Source of the DNA: Companilactobacillus crustorum JCM 15951
GTDB lineage: Bacteria > Bacillota > Bacilli > Lactobacillales > Lactobacillaceae
Reading direction: 5' to 3'
Assembly (NCBI RefSeq): GCF_001434585.1
Contig: NZ_AZDB01000007.1
Coordinates: 1 to 64,000, forward strand
Length of the DNA: 64,000 nt
In this document: positions 1-8,905 of the stretch, one piece after another
How positions within the stretch are numbered: the stretch's first letter is position 1
Layout of the letters: every line of letters begins with the position of its first letter
Made by a program: the position numbers and the translations under genes
Notes under the pieces: generated by a model
The model's input: only the letters and a program-made list of their open reading frames with translations
What the model was told of the DNA's origin: nothing
Database searches by the model: none

Positions 1-80
1 CATTTACACAAGATTCTTGACGCTACCAAAAATACCAAGACATATAATCTGTTAAAAATCCTATATTTTCTCTGAATTAA

Positions 81-132
81 AACGTGCTCCACAACTGTCA
101 TATTTTTCAATTAACAGTTATAGAGCACGTTA
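81..132. terminator. Hairpin terminator downstream of the SLAP-domain phosphodiesterase gene
   Basis: Arms AACGTGCTC and GAGCACGTT, with an inner pair AACTGT/ACAGTT, enclose an AT-rich loop. T-rich sequence lies beyond both arms, so it could end transcription in either direction. A related copy with the same design lies at 3993-4043, on the other side of the gene. Confidence 0.6.
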
Positions 133-201
133 TTTTAATCCCTTTAATTACCATTAAGTCAGGATTTATATATTTGATTAATAAAGTTATTTAAAGATAT
201 C

Positions 202-3200
202 TTAATTAAGATGTACTGTATCGCCTGCAACGAATTCATTTGTCGCAACTCTATAATAAAGTTTGCCATTAATTACAGCTGAGCGATCTGTTGCCCACAT
301 TGCGTCAGATCCCAACGCACGATTAGTGACTTTCTCTCCCTTAGAATTTACTAAGTAAGTTATTTCCTTCTTTGGAGTAGTCGCAATTTTTGAAATACTA
401 ACGTATTCATATGCATCTTTTTCGCTTATCCACTCATTTGCAGAAACGCGATAGTACTTGGCTCCATTTTTAATCATAATTCTATTGCAAATCCAGTTAG
501 TTCCACCTTGTAATGTTCTATTTGGAATTTTTTTCGCATCGGATGTATACAAAGGAACTCTTTTTTGCGTGCCAAGTCCATGTAGAGAAATCACTTTATC
601 GACTTCAACTACTGAAGTTGAATTAGAATTATTACCAACATTTGAATTATGTGACGATCCGGAATTTGAATTATTATTTCCTGGTCTACTTGGTTGAGTT
701 GGTTTGCCTCTTCCATCAATATTAGATAAATCAACTAAAATTTCTTTTCCATCTGTTGTTCCAGCCATTGCTTGTTTGACAGCTACTTCTGCTGTATTTC
801 CATTGCCAGCTGGTGTTAATTTAACTTTTGCTAAATCCTTAATTGATTGATGATCCAAACTTAATGTTAACTTCAACATGCCGTTTTTAATGTCTTGGCG
901 TAAAACTTTAACCCCTTTACCAGTTTGAACACTACTGATGCCCCGACCAGCTAAATCAACTTGCATGTCAACTGCACTAAGTTTTCGTTTCTTCAAATTA
1001 GTTAATCCAAGTTTAACTGTATTGCCTTGATGAATTAACTGAACCGTTTCAACATCACGCTTCTTTTTAGCTAATTCTGTTTGACTAAGGAAAGCGGATT
1101 TATCGAAAACTTCACTCTGAACCATATGAGATGCACGTGGAGCCTGTAAAGCATCCAATACCAAAGCTGTGATGTCAGAATTGCTACCACCTTGCAAGCG
1201 GCGACCACTATCAACAGTCTCACCACCTAAAGCCATAAAAATATTGCGATCAGGTTCATCGTTCGGACCATGATTCTTACCTGCACCACCATGATCGGCG
1301 TTTGCAATCACTAAAGTATCATGTATATGTCCCGTAGATTCCAACTTATCCATTACTTTTTTGAACAGAGCATCGTATTTACTATATTCATTCCAATAAT
1401 TATCGTTATACCAGCCCTTACTATGACCCTGTCCATCCATATAATCACTTTGCATGAAAACCATAGATGTATTTTGAAAATCGTCTGTTCCAATGTAGTC
1501 CGCTACATCATCAAACGACTTCAATGAAGCGGATTGTTTAGTTTTAACCGCAGCATCAGGTTCCACAATGGCATTGACAATTGGTCCCCATTCGGCAAAT
1601 GCTGCTGCTTTTTGAGTAGGATTATTTTTTTGCAATACTTTAAAGACAGAAGGATATGCCGGATTTTCTTTTCCAAAATCAGCAAAATATTTTTTTCCCA
1701 TTGTATCGTTCGTTCCTTGATACTCAGGTGACAAAGTTCCCCATGGTCGACCATGTAACATTGAAATATAATTTTGAGCTGAAATAGCTGGTATTACAGA
1801 ATGAGCTGTTGTACTCATAGCAAATTGCTTGTTAAACAAGTTCATTGTGTATGTGTTTTTACGTTTTTTCATTATTTCCGGATCTGTTGTCCATACAGGT
1901 GTCGATGGTCCAAAGAATCCACCTTTAGCATAATAGATTCCGTGTGGATCCCAGGGGTTACCACCACCATCTGTTGTCAATACAATGACATGTTTATATG
2001 GTTTGATTTCGGCTTTGGCCGCTACAGCTGACTTCTTATCTACAGGTGCTAAAGCAATATCCCCAGCACCAACAATACCATCACCGTTATAATCTAAAGG
2101 ATTCTGTGCTTGAATATTTACGGTTAATGGTGAACCTAGTTGAACCTTATTTTCTTTAGTAATTTGTTCAAAATGAATACTTGCTCGACCTGATATACCC
2201 TTTTTTGCACGTAAATTAAGACGTGCTAAACGAGTTTTGGCATAATACAAAAAGTCTGCATTAGATAATTTAGCAGAAGATGTGATTCGCACTCGTCCAG
2301 CTTCAATCTCCTTAACTGTTGTTTTGCCGCCTTCTAATGTATGTTCTGAACTAACATAATCAAATTGTTTAGGATTAAAGGTAACATCTAAAGAAAGGGT
2401 ATCAGGATCTCCAACCTTTAATTGTCTAGCATGCACATTTAAACCATAGATTGCCCCAGCAGCAATTTGCTTAGGACCAACTAATTGTGTACCCACCATT
2501 TGATCCACTTTCTCTGGCTCATGATCAGGTTTATGTTGATCTAGGTGTGCAGTTTGACTCAATTGTGCAATTTGAGCTTCATTCAATGTGTGATTATATA
2601 ATCGAGCTGATTTAATATTCCCCGTCATCTGTGATTGAACATGAGTCCCTGGTTTTGCATCTCCACCCAAAACAAGATCCTTAGTATTTTGAGCAAATTT
2701 TAAATTGCCAGGCATATCTACAGACTGAACTAATTTACCATCTAGATACAAACTAGCCGTCCTATTTTTATCAATAACTCCTACGGCATGAACCCATTTA
2801 CCGGGCTTTAATTCACCAGAAGGTTGTTTGTACCCGCCGCCATCATGAGCATAGAAAACAATCTTATTTTTTTGAACACCTAGTCCAAAGCCACCACTTT
2901 CTTGGCTAGAAAAGATTTCATGTTCACTATCAGCATCTGCATATCGATCATACTTAAAATATGCTTCGATTGTTAATCCATTTTTTAATTGACTAAATTG
3001 GTCATCTGTAAAAGTAGTATAAAAAGCTGAACTACCATCAAAATTCAGAACGTTTCCGTTCATTTCACCGTCGGTTGTAACTGTTGGTGTTCCTGTTGAT
3101 TGCCATTGACTCTGATTTTTAAAATCTGTAAGTTTGCCATCTTGTATCCCTAAATCAATAAAGGCTGCTGGTATCTCCTGGAGTGTCTGTGAGTCTGAAC

Positions 3201-3351
3201 CTTTTGATATTTGTGAAGAAGAAGCATCAACAGAAGCTGGCACTTGCGTGGTTGCTTTAGATGCTGGAACTGTAGCAGCAATAGCTGGTGTTGCTGTGGT
3301 CATCAGTGTTGCTGAACAAATTAATAAGGTCGTTAAAATACGAGGCTTCAT
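202..3351 (-). CDS. Secreted LamG / alkaline-phosphatase-superfamily protein with C-terminal SLAP repeats
   Basis: A 1049-residue exported multidomain protein. I start it at the ATG at 3351; a GTG 12 bases upstream overlaps the GGAG ribosome site. Visible in order: signal peptide (residues 1 to about 28); LamG/concanavalin-like domain (about 60-265); cohesin-like beta domain (290-415); one dockerin/EF-hand-like loop, DYNGDGIVGAGD (about 420-432); an alkaline-phosphatase/nucleotide-pyrophosphatase-superfamily domain (450-740) with metal-ligand-like motifs TTDGGG, DGQGHS and NADHGG; an Asn/Ser-rich linker; and two SLAP-type repeats (about 925-1049) that in lactobacilli bind the cell wall. The likely role is a wall-attached phosphodiesterase or phosphatase acting on an extracellular or surface substrate. 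The substrate cannot be read from sequence. The catalytic nucleophile is not obvious: the TAHS-VIPAISAQNY stretch (about 515-528) is the probable site. Confidence 0.8.
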   Translation of the reverse strand: MKPRILTTLLICSATLMTTATPAIAATVPASKATTQVPASVDASSSQISKGSDSQTLQEIPAAFIDLGIQDGKLTDFKNQSQWQSTGTPTVTTDGEMNGNVLNFDGSSAFYTTFTDDQFSQLKNGLTIEAYFKYDRYADADSEHEIFSSQESGGFGLGVQKNKIVFYAHDGGGYKQPSGELKPGKWVHAVGVIDKNRTASLYLDGKLVQSVDMPGNLKFAQNTKDLVLGGDAKPGTHVQSQMTGNIKSARLYNHTLNEAQIAQLSQTAHLDQHKPDHEPEKVDQMVGTQLVGPKQIAAGAIYGLNVHARQLKVGDPDTLSLDVTFNPKQFDYVSSEHTLEGGKTTVKEIEAGRVRITSSAKLSNADFLYYAKTRLARLNLRAKKGISGRASIHFEQITKENKVQLGSPLTVNIQAQNPLDYNGDGIVGAGDIALAPVDKKSAVAAKAEIKPYKHVIVLTTDGGGNPWDPHGIYYAKGGFFGPSTPVWTTDPEIMKKRKNTYTMNLFNKQFAMSTTAHSVIPAISAQNYISMLHGRPWGTLSPEYQGTNDTMGKKYFADFGKENPAYPSVFKVLQKNNPTQKAAAFAEWGPIVNAIVEPDAAVKTKQSASLKSFDDVADYIGTDDFQNTSMVFMQSDYMDGQGHSKGWYNDNYWNEYSKYDALFKKVMDKLESTGHIHDTLVIANADHGGAGKNHGPNDEPDRNIFMALGGETVDSGRRLQGGSNSDITALVLDALQAPRASHMVQSEVFDKSAFLSQTELAKKKRDVETVQLIHQGNTVKLGLTNLKKRKLSAVDMQVDLAGRGISSVQTGKGVKVLRQDIKNGMLKLTLSLDHQSIKDLAKVKLTPAGNGNTAEVAVKQAMAGTTDGKEILVDLSNIDGRGKPTQPSRPGNNNSNSGSSHNSNVGNNSNSTSVVEVDKVISLHGLGTQKRVPLYTSDAKKIPNRTLQGGTNWICNRIMIKNGAKYYRVSANEWISEKDAYEYVSISKIATTPKKEITYLVNSKGEKVTNRALGSDAMWATDRSAVINGKLYYRVATNEFVAGDTVHLN

Positions 3352-4138
3352 CGAAAAAATCACTCCAAATTTTTTTATTAAATTTAACTAGCATGATGCG
3401 TAAATTGTTTTTGTTCACACATATTTTTAATATCTGTGAAATTATTTGAGTATTAATGGTCATTTTGAATCATAAATAGAATCGAAAGTAGTCTATATTT
3501 TGATATATTTTTCTAAAGAATTATTTACTATTAAAAGAATCCAATACAGACTTTTTTTACAATCCATATTTGATAAAAGATCCAATATTACCTTTATTTA
3601 CATTACTCAAAGATACAGTTTAGGAAACAAAAAAAATCATAGTCATATGTCTACTTTTCTTAGATAAGCTATTTTAATCAAACTAATTTGTCATATTATC
3701 CTCCTAAATTTTTGAATAAATTCAGTCTATCATTGCGTTATGTGGTATTAAAAATTTAAATTTTAATGAAATATATAAATCACCAAAACAATTTTTCTTT
3801 TAAAAGATAAATTAAAAATATACAATTTTTAAATTTGCATATTTTTCAAAAATGAAAGCGTATAACAAAATATACATATCAAATGGACAAATTATCAGTA
3901 ACATCATTTAGAAAAATAATATTTACAAAATATATGAATAAACAATATTTTGTCGAAGATAGTGACGATAAATAAGTGAAATTTCCATACAAAAAGTGCT
4001 CCATAACTGTCAGATTTCTTGTCTAACAATTATGAAGCACTTTAATAACACTAATTTCTTTTTATATTTAAGTATAATCTTCCAACTCGCGCCCACAGCG
4101 TTCCAGTCAAATTTCAATTTTTGTAAAAGGCTGAAAAT
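3352..4138. other. AT-rich intergenic region upstream of the surface phosphodiesterase
   Basis: About 790 bases with no credible gene on either strand. It is very AT-rich and must contain the promoter of the leftward surface-protein gene. The only structured elements I see are the hairpin at 3993-4043 and, next to proC, a short GC-richer stretch (4087-4111) that shares GCGTTCCAG with the structured element near 15.2 kb. Confidence 0.5.
3993..4043. terminator. Hairpin terminator, second copy of the repeat at 81-132
   Basis: Arms AAAGTGCTCCATAACTGT and AACAATTATGAAGCACTTT form a long imperfect stem. About four fifths of the bases match the hairpin at 81-132. It lies downstream of proC (leftward) and upstream of the surface-protein gene, so ending the proC transcript is the simplest role. 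Confidence 0.55.
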
Positions 4139-4906
4139 CTAATCATTTTCAGCAGCATCAACAGCTTTAATAACTGCATTTCTAAAGCCATTCTCTTCCA
4201 AAGCTGCTACGCCACGAATTGTTGATCCACCTGGAGATGTTACTTCATCTTTTAGGGCTGAAACATTTAATTCTGACTGCTTAGCTAACTTGCTAGCACC
4301 GATTGCCATACCAATGGCAGCTTCATAAGCCAATTTTCGATTTAAGCCATGCTTTACTCCGGCATCGCTCAATGCCTCAATAAAGACATCCAAAAATGCT
4401 GGTGAACAGCCTGCTACTGTTCCTAAAATCCCTAATTGGTTTTCTGGTACTTCAACTAATTGACCAGTGTATCCCAAAATTGAAATAACTTTCTTTTTAT
4501 CATCATCAGTAAAGTTATCGGAATAAGTAATACCTGTAAAACCAGCACCAATTTTTACTGGCGTATTAGGGATAGCATGAGCTACTTTTACGTCGCCCAA
4601 AACTTGTTTTAAGTGAGTGATTGAAGCACTGCCAGTAAAAGCAACAACCAACTTGCCAGCAACAATTTCCTTCAACTCTTTTAAAACGCTATCCAAAGCC
4701 GTAGCACCTACAGCAATAAAAATCACTTCAGCATCTTCTAATTGCTTAACTCTCTTAACTACTTTAAAACCTAACTGTTCGCCCAATAGGATAGTCCGAT
4801 TTGAATGACCACCCTTAACGACTATGTTATCAGCTTCAAAGCCATTTTTTATCATACCCGTTATAACGGCTCCGCCAATACTTCCTGCACCTATAAATCC
4901 AATCAT
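4139..4906 (-). CDS. proC: Pyrroline-5-carboxylate reductase
   Basis: Catalyses the last step of proline synthesis, reducing 1-pyrroline-5-carboxylate to proline with NAD(P)H in the cytoplasm. The protein is 255 residues, normal for ProC. The ATG at 4906 is chosen because AAGGAG sits 8 bases upstream; an earlier in-frame start lacks this. The N-terminal Rossmann motif GFIGAGSIGGAVITG and the C-terminal family signature TSPGGSTIRGVAALE are both visible. No proA or proB gene is adjacent, so it is a stand-alone unit. The coding sequence contains one copy of the CGTTATAACG palindrome (4859-4868). Confidence 0.95.
   Translation of the reverse strand: MIGFIGAGSIGGAVITGMIKNGFEADNIVVKGGHSNRTILLGEQLGFKVVKRVKQLEDAEVIFIAVGATALDSVLKELKEIVAGKLVVAFTGSASITHLKQVLGDVKVAHAIPNTPVKIGAGFTGITYSDNFTDDDKKKVISILGYTGQLVEVPENQLGILGTVAGCSPAFLDVFIEALSDAGVKHGLNRKLAYEAAIGMAIGASKLAKQSELNVSALKDEVTSPGGSTIRGVAALEENGFRNAVIKAVDAAEND
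4859..4868. repeat. CGTTATAACG palindrome, copy 1 (inside proC)
   Basis: Exact 10-bp palindrome within the proC reading frame, where it encodes part of AVITG. It is one of seven exact copies in the window. Confidence 0.6.
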
Positions 4907-5035
4907 AAAATCTACTCCTTCATAAATGATCAAAAGTTCTATTATATTTAAAGATAATTCCTTAGCTAATTAAATGCAATAAATATCCAATATTCTCTTA
5001 TTCGTGTATCCTTAAACAACAGGGAGGAATTTAAT

Positions 5036-5746
5036 ATGAAAAACTATCGAACTCGCTCAGAGTTAAAGACAGAAATTAAAAATCTACTACGGGGCAATTG
5101 GAAGAAGGGCATTCTTCTTTATTTGATTCCGTTAATTGTTTTTTGGTTCAACAGTGGCTACAACAATTCAAAAGTGGAATGGCATTTCGATCCAACTAAC
5201 TTTGATGCAATGCATTTCACTCGAATTGCTTCATCGTTTGGGATCATCAGCTTTATCTTGAGCTTGGTCTTTTTGATAATAAATTTATCAGCATCATTTA
5301 GGGGATTAGACTGGATTGAGGATCCAGAACTTGATTTTGACCCTCTTAAAAGCAACTTTACTTATTTCCGCAGCCCCGATTGGTGGCAATTAATTTTTAT
5401 TTACGTCATTATTAGTATCTTTACTTTCCTTTGGACATTGTTATTGATCATTCCAGGGATCGTTAAGAGCATTGCTTATTCTCAAACTTATTTCGTATAT
5501 AAAGATCTAAATGACCGTGGTTTAACTGACGGTTATTCCTTAACAACTTATATCAATAAAAGTCAGCAATTAATGGTCGGTAACAAGTGGCGTTATTTTG
5601 TTCTTCAATTAAGTTTCATTGGTTGGTGGATCTTGGGATTCATTACCTTAGGAATTGGTTTTATTTGGATTTATCCTTATTACAAACTAACTATGGCTAA
5701 TTTTTATCGTGATTTAGTTGAAAAAAATACTGAATATTTAAATTAA
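5036..5746 (+). CDS. DUF975-family integral membrane protein
   Basis: A 236-residue protein with a GGGAGG ribosome site 7-8 bases before the ATG. The short basic N-terminus (MKNYRTRSELK), the NLLRGNWKKGILLYLIP segment and the later segment around IPGIVKSIAYSQTYFVYKD are typical of the DUF975 family. Four or more hydrophobic segments are visible (about 24-38, 68-90, 117-145, 180-215). The biochemical role of the family is unknown. It is monocistronic, ending at a bidirectional terminator shared with the convergent merR gene. Confidence 0.8.
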   Translation: MKNYRTRSELKTEIKNLLRGNWKKGILLYLIPLIVFWFNSGYNNSKVEWHFDPTNFDAMHFTRIASSFGIISFILSLVFLIINLSASFRGLDWIEDPELDFDPLKSNFTYFRSPDWWQLIFIYVIISIFTFLWTLLLIIPGIVKSIAYSQTYFVYKDLNDRGLTDGYSLTTYINKSQQLMVGNKWRYFVLQLSFIGWWILGFITLGIGFIWIYPYYKLTMANFYRDLVEKNTEYLN

Positions 5747-5757
5747 CTTACATAAAG

Positions 5758-5800
5758 AATTCCCGTATACAACTATTAAAGTTGCTGTACGGGAATTTTT
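5758..5800. terminator. Bidirectional terminator between the DUF975 and merR genes
   Basis: The stem AATTCCCGTATACA / TGTACGGGAATT (one mismatch) is followed by a T-run on the plus strand, and the A-rich bases before it serve the minus strand. It sits between two convergent genes. Confidence 0.85.
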
Positions 5801-5818
5801 TATTACTCAAAATCTATC

Positions 5819-6577
5819 TTATTCAGTAAATTGATAGATTACATCATGCAATAATTTAACGACATCCTCTTTAGCTTTATCGTTATAATAACTTCCAAAA
5901 CGATCATCATTGATATACAAATCGGCCAATGACCGATGGGCTGCTTTTGTATAATCAGGCCAAGTAAACTCTAGCCATTCTTTATGTTCTTGATATATAT
6001 TTGATGCCAATTGCTTATCAAATTTGTCAGCATGTTTTAAATCCAATAAATTTTTTATCATTTCAGCTTCAAGCTGATTCATTTTCTTAAAATCACTTTC
6101 ACTCAAATTAATATACTTTTGGTTGGATTTATCAATAATCTTAGGATCATATTGCGAACGAATTTCCGATCCATATTCATTTTCATTACTAGCTATCTGC
6201 TGTTCTTTAAAAGCTTTGAATTTATCTTTATCTGTCATTTTGCCTTCTCCATAATAATTTTTAATAGTTTCATCAATGTTTGTTAAGAGTGAATTTATCG
6301 TCGCTTGTTTAGCCAATAAAAGTTGCTGCTGTTCACGTAACGCCGTTATCTCCGAAAAGTTTGGATCATCCATTAGCTGTTTTATTTTCTTGAGTGGGAA
6401 TCCTAAAGCTCGATAAAACATAATTTGTTGTAATTTATTTACGTTTTTTTCATTATAAATACGGTAATTATTATTATTCTTCTCACTAGGTTTCAACAAG
6501 CCAATCTGATCATAATATCTCAAAGTACGTGTACTAATATCAGCCAGTTCGGCTAATTTTTTTATTGTATATTTCAT
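5819..6577 (-). CDS. MerR-family regulator with TipAS-type effector domain
   Basis: A 252-residue transcription factor starting at the ATG at 6577, preceded by GGGAG. The N-terminal MerR winged helix-turn-helix (IKKLAELADISTRTLRYYDQIGLL, residues about 4-27) and the helix that follows are clear. Residues 120-250 resemble the TipAS drug-recognition domain (FKEQQIASNENEYG and a conserved aromatic-rich tail). TipAS-type regulators activate efflux or self-expression after binding hydrophobic ligands. No efflux gene is adjacent, so the target may be elsewhere. Its own promoter carries a MerR-type operator (6601-6631), which supports autoregulation. Confidence 0.88.
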   Translation of the reverse strand: MKYTIKKLAELADISTRTLRYYDQIGLLKPSEKNNNNYRIYNEKNVNKLQQIMFYRALGFPLKKIKQLMDDPNFSEITALREQQQLLLAKQATINSLLTNIDETIKNYYGEGKMTDKDKFKAFKEQQIASNENEYGSEIRSQYDPKIIDKSNQKYINLSESDFKKMNQLEAEMIKNLLDLKHADKFDKQLASNIYQEHKEWLEFTWPDYTKAAHRSLADLYINDDRFGSYYNDKAKEDVVKLLHDVIYQFTE

Positions 6578-6600
6578 AATTATTGCTCCCAACAAAACTC

Positions 6601-6631
6601 ATTTTAATGATTTACGCTACGTCAAGGTCAA
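6601..6631 (-). promoter_or_regulatory. MerR-type promoter and operator of the TipAS-like regulator
   Basis: On the minus strand, TTGACC (6626-6631) and TAAAAT (6601-6606) are separated by 19 bp, the long spacer typical of MerR-activated promoters. The spacer contains the near-palindrome TTGACGTAGCGTAAA (6611-6625). The position fits activation of the regulator gene by its own product. Confidence 0.75.
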
Positions 6632-6711
6632 GTAAAACTAACAAAAATTGCCCACTTTTTCCTTTTTTACTGTTAATATAGGGTTTAATAATTATTAGGT
6701 GGGTGACTATA

Positions 6712-7509
6712 TTGAATGAATTTACTCAAGTTTTAACTATTGCTGGCTCTGACTCTGATGGTAGTGCCGGTGCTCAAGCTGATTTAAAAACATTTATGGC
6801 CTGTGGTGTCTATGGAATGTCCGTTCTCACAGCTGCTGTTGCTGGTAATTCATATGGAATACATGACAGCACTAACATGCCAATTAGTTTTATAAAAAAT
6901 GAAATCAAAGATATCAAAGATGATTTTAAAGTCTCTGCTTTCAAAACTGGTATGTTGTCAGATTCCGAAATTATTCACACTATTGCCGAAGAGATTAAAG
7001 ACAAGCCTTTCGGTACATTTGTCCTAGATCCAGTTATTATCACTAAACATGGAGCTATGCTTTTAGAAACTGAAGCTTACCAAACTTTGATTGATGAGTT
7101 ATTCCCTCTTGCTGATTTAATTACGCCAAACTTTTACGAAGCCAAAAAATTATCAGGTCTAGAATTAGAAAATAAAGAAGAAATTGTTAAGGCTGCGCAT
7201 AAATTGAGACAATTAGGTCCAAAAAATATTATGATTAAGGGTGAACACAGTAGTGATTCAATTGCTGAAGTTGAAGACTACGTTCTATTAGAAGATGGTC
7301 AATCCTTCTGGATCTCTGAACCATATGTCAAAACTGATCATATCAATGGAACTGGCGATACGCTCTCTTCATGTATCGTTGCCGAAATTGCCAAGGGTCA
7401 CAGTATGGAAGAAGCCATCAAGACTGCTAAAACATTTACTTACAATGCTATTAAAAATGAAATTGCTGTGGGACATAAATATGGTCCAATTAACCATTTT
7501 AATAAGTGA
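6712..7509 (+). CDS. pdxK: Pyridoxine/pyridoxal kinase-like (ThiD/PdxK family) kinase
   Basis: Ribokinase-fold kinase of 265 residues, expected to phosphorylate pyridoxine/pyridoxal or hydroxymethylpyrimidine. I use the TTG at 6712 because AGGTGG lies 9 bases upstream; the GTG at 6703 would overlap that site. The N-terminal TIAGSDSDGSAGAQADLKTF motif and the C-terminal NGTGDTLSSCI anion-hole motif with the catalytic Asp are present. Firmicutes enzymes of this type are often annotated ThiD but act on pyridoxal, and no thiamine genes are nearby, so PdxK is preferred. It lies 42 bases before the Asn/Gln-rich membrane protein. Confidence 0.82.
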   Translation: MNEFTQVLTIAGSDSDGSAGAQADLKTFMACGVYGMSVLTAAVAGNSYGIHDSTNMPISFIKNEIKDIKDDFKVSAFKTGMLSDSEIIHTIAEEIKDKPFGTFVLDPVIITKHGAMLLETEAYQTLIDELFPLADLITPNFYEAKKLSGLELENKEEIVKAAHKLRQLGPKNIMIKGEHSSDSIAEVEDYVLLEDGQSFWISEPYVKTDHINGTGDTLSSCIVAEIAKGHSMEEAIKTAKTFTYNAIKNEIAVGHKYGPINHFNK

Positions 7510-7551
7510 TGATATACAATAGTATTTGTGAGTAAAATTGGAGGTTTATTT

Positions 7552-8577
7552 ATGGTAAGAATAACAAAAATTTCTGCCGGAATTTTATTGCTTATACTGT
7601 CAATTATTTTAATGATCAAAACTGGTTTTGAAGGTTTTATCGCTGCTTTGGTAGGTACTGGAGCAATTGGTGGTGCTGCCGGAATTCTCATGGCAATTAC
7701 TTATATTATTTCCGCAGCTATTTATATTTTGACTAATCGTACTTACAGTATCGTACCCGATATTGTTGGTTTCGTTATCTTGATATTAGGTGGCCTAATG
7801 GGTCTATTTAATGCTAATATGCCTGGTGCTGGCTTCTTAAAAATCTGGGCTTGGGTCGGTATTATTATTGGTGCAATTGATTTAATCATCGTTATTGTGG
7901 ACATGGTCCTAAATCCTGCTCCAGAAGAAGAGCCTGAAACAAATTACGATAATAATCAATTTGATAACCAGCAGGGTCAATATTATAATCAGCCACAACA
8001 GCAACAATTCAATCAACCCAACAATTTTAACCAACAAAACTATGGTTACAATAATCAAAACAATGGCTATGGCTACAATCAGCCAAATAGCAATCAATAT
8101 CAACAAGGACAATATAATCAACAACCTATGAATCAACCATATCGTCCTAACGCTCCATTAAACCAAATGAACCAACCACAACAACCTATGCCACAAAATC
8201 AAAATGGCAATTTTAATAACAACAACCGCTTTAATCAACAGCCTATGAATAATAATCAAATGGTCAATGAATACGGTCAGAATCAATTTCCTAATCAAAA
8301 TCCTAACAATAATCAAAGACCTATGAATCCTAATCAACCACAAGGCAATTTCCAACCAACTCAGGGTAATAATTCTTATCCTAATCAATATGGAAATCCT
8401 GCTAATAACGGTCAGGGGCAATTTAACAATCTCAATCCCAATTACGCTCCTAACAACAATAATGATCAAAACTTTAATAATCCTAATAACCGCCTTAACA
8501 ATCAGGCAAATCAAAGACAACTAGGTACTCCACAAGCGAATAATTCTATTGGTACTAGAAGTCGTAGTCGTCACTAA
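7552..8577 (+). CDS. Small membrane protein with long Asn/Gln/Pro-rich tail
   Basis: A 341-residue protein of unknown function, with GGAGG 7 bases before the ATG at 7552. The first 120 residues contain about four hydrophobic segments (5-25, 30-55, 65-90, 95-120). From about residue 130 to the end the protein is almost wholly Asn, Gln, Pro, Tyr, Gly and Met, with repeated NQPN, QQPM and NNNQ units, ending in a basic TRSRSRH tail. The composition is like yeast prion-type disordered domains. No family is recognised for the membrane part. The tail is probably cytoplasmic given its basic end, but this is uncertain. Neighbouring genes do not suggest a role. Confidence 0.75.
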   Translation: MVRITKISAGILLLILSIILMIKTGFEGFIAALVGTGAIGGAAGILMAITYIISAAIYILTNRTYSIVPDIVGFVILILGGLMGLFNANMPGAGFLKIWAWVGIIIGAIDLIIVIVDMVLNPAPEEEPETNYDNNQFDNQQGQYYNQPQQQQFNQPNNFNQQNYGYNNQNNGYGYNQPNSNQYQQGQYNQQPMNQPYRPNAPLNQMNQPQQPMPQNQNGNFNNNNRFNQQPMNNNQMVNEYGQNQFPNQNPNNNQRPMNPNQPQGNFQPTQGNNSYPNQYGNPANNGQGQFNNLNPNYAPNNNNDQNFNNPNNRLNNQANQRQLGTPQANNSIGTRSRSRH

Positions 8578-8905
8578 AGGATTTTTAGTTAAATAGAGGG
8601 CAGTTTTTTTTAAAGTTTTGACTCCGCTTTCTTTTTGTAAATAATCTTTATCAATAATGATGAAATAAACGTTAATTTTAGGTTTATATTTTATATTGTA
8701 AAGAAAAATATTATTTGATTATTATAAAATTAATTAAACATTTTATCACACTTTATTAGGTTATTTTATTTAATGCTAATCCAATAGCTAAGGCAATGTA
8801 ACCGATTTTTTCACAAGTGTAATTTGTTGCTTAATAATTTAATTAATCATATGATAAATTTGTATAGTTTTGGGTTTAAATTATTGTTTTAAGGAGGTTA
8901 TAACC
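8578..8905. promoter_or_regulatory. Upstream region of the cyd operon
   Basis: About 330 AT-rich bases with no gene. A possible promoter is TTGCTT (8827-8832), 17 bp, TATGAT (8850-8855). A lone TTCACAA near 8809 resembles half of a Rex site but has no partner. No clear terminator for the upstream gene was found. Confidence 0.4.

Noticed and set aside
8158-8520. Long open frame antisense to the Asn/Gln-rich gene
   Set aside because: It is an Ile/Leu-rich mirror of the repetitive N/Q codons, with no ribosome site.
7513-8580. CRISPR-like repeats in the N/Q-rich gene
   Set aside because: Repeats are codon-level low complexity with no constant repeat-spacer length, and the frame is continuous.
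8809-8815. TTCACAA upstream of cydA as a Rex operator
   Set aside because: Only one half-site; no TTGTGA partner at the right distance.
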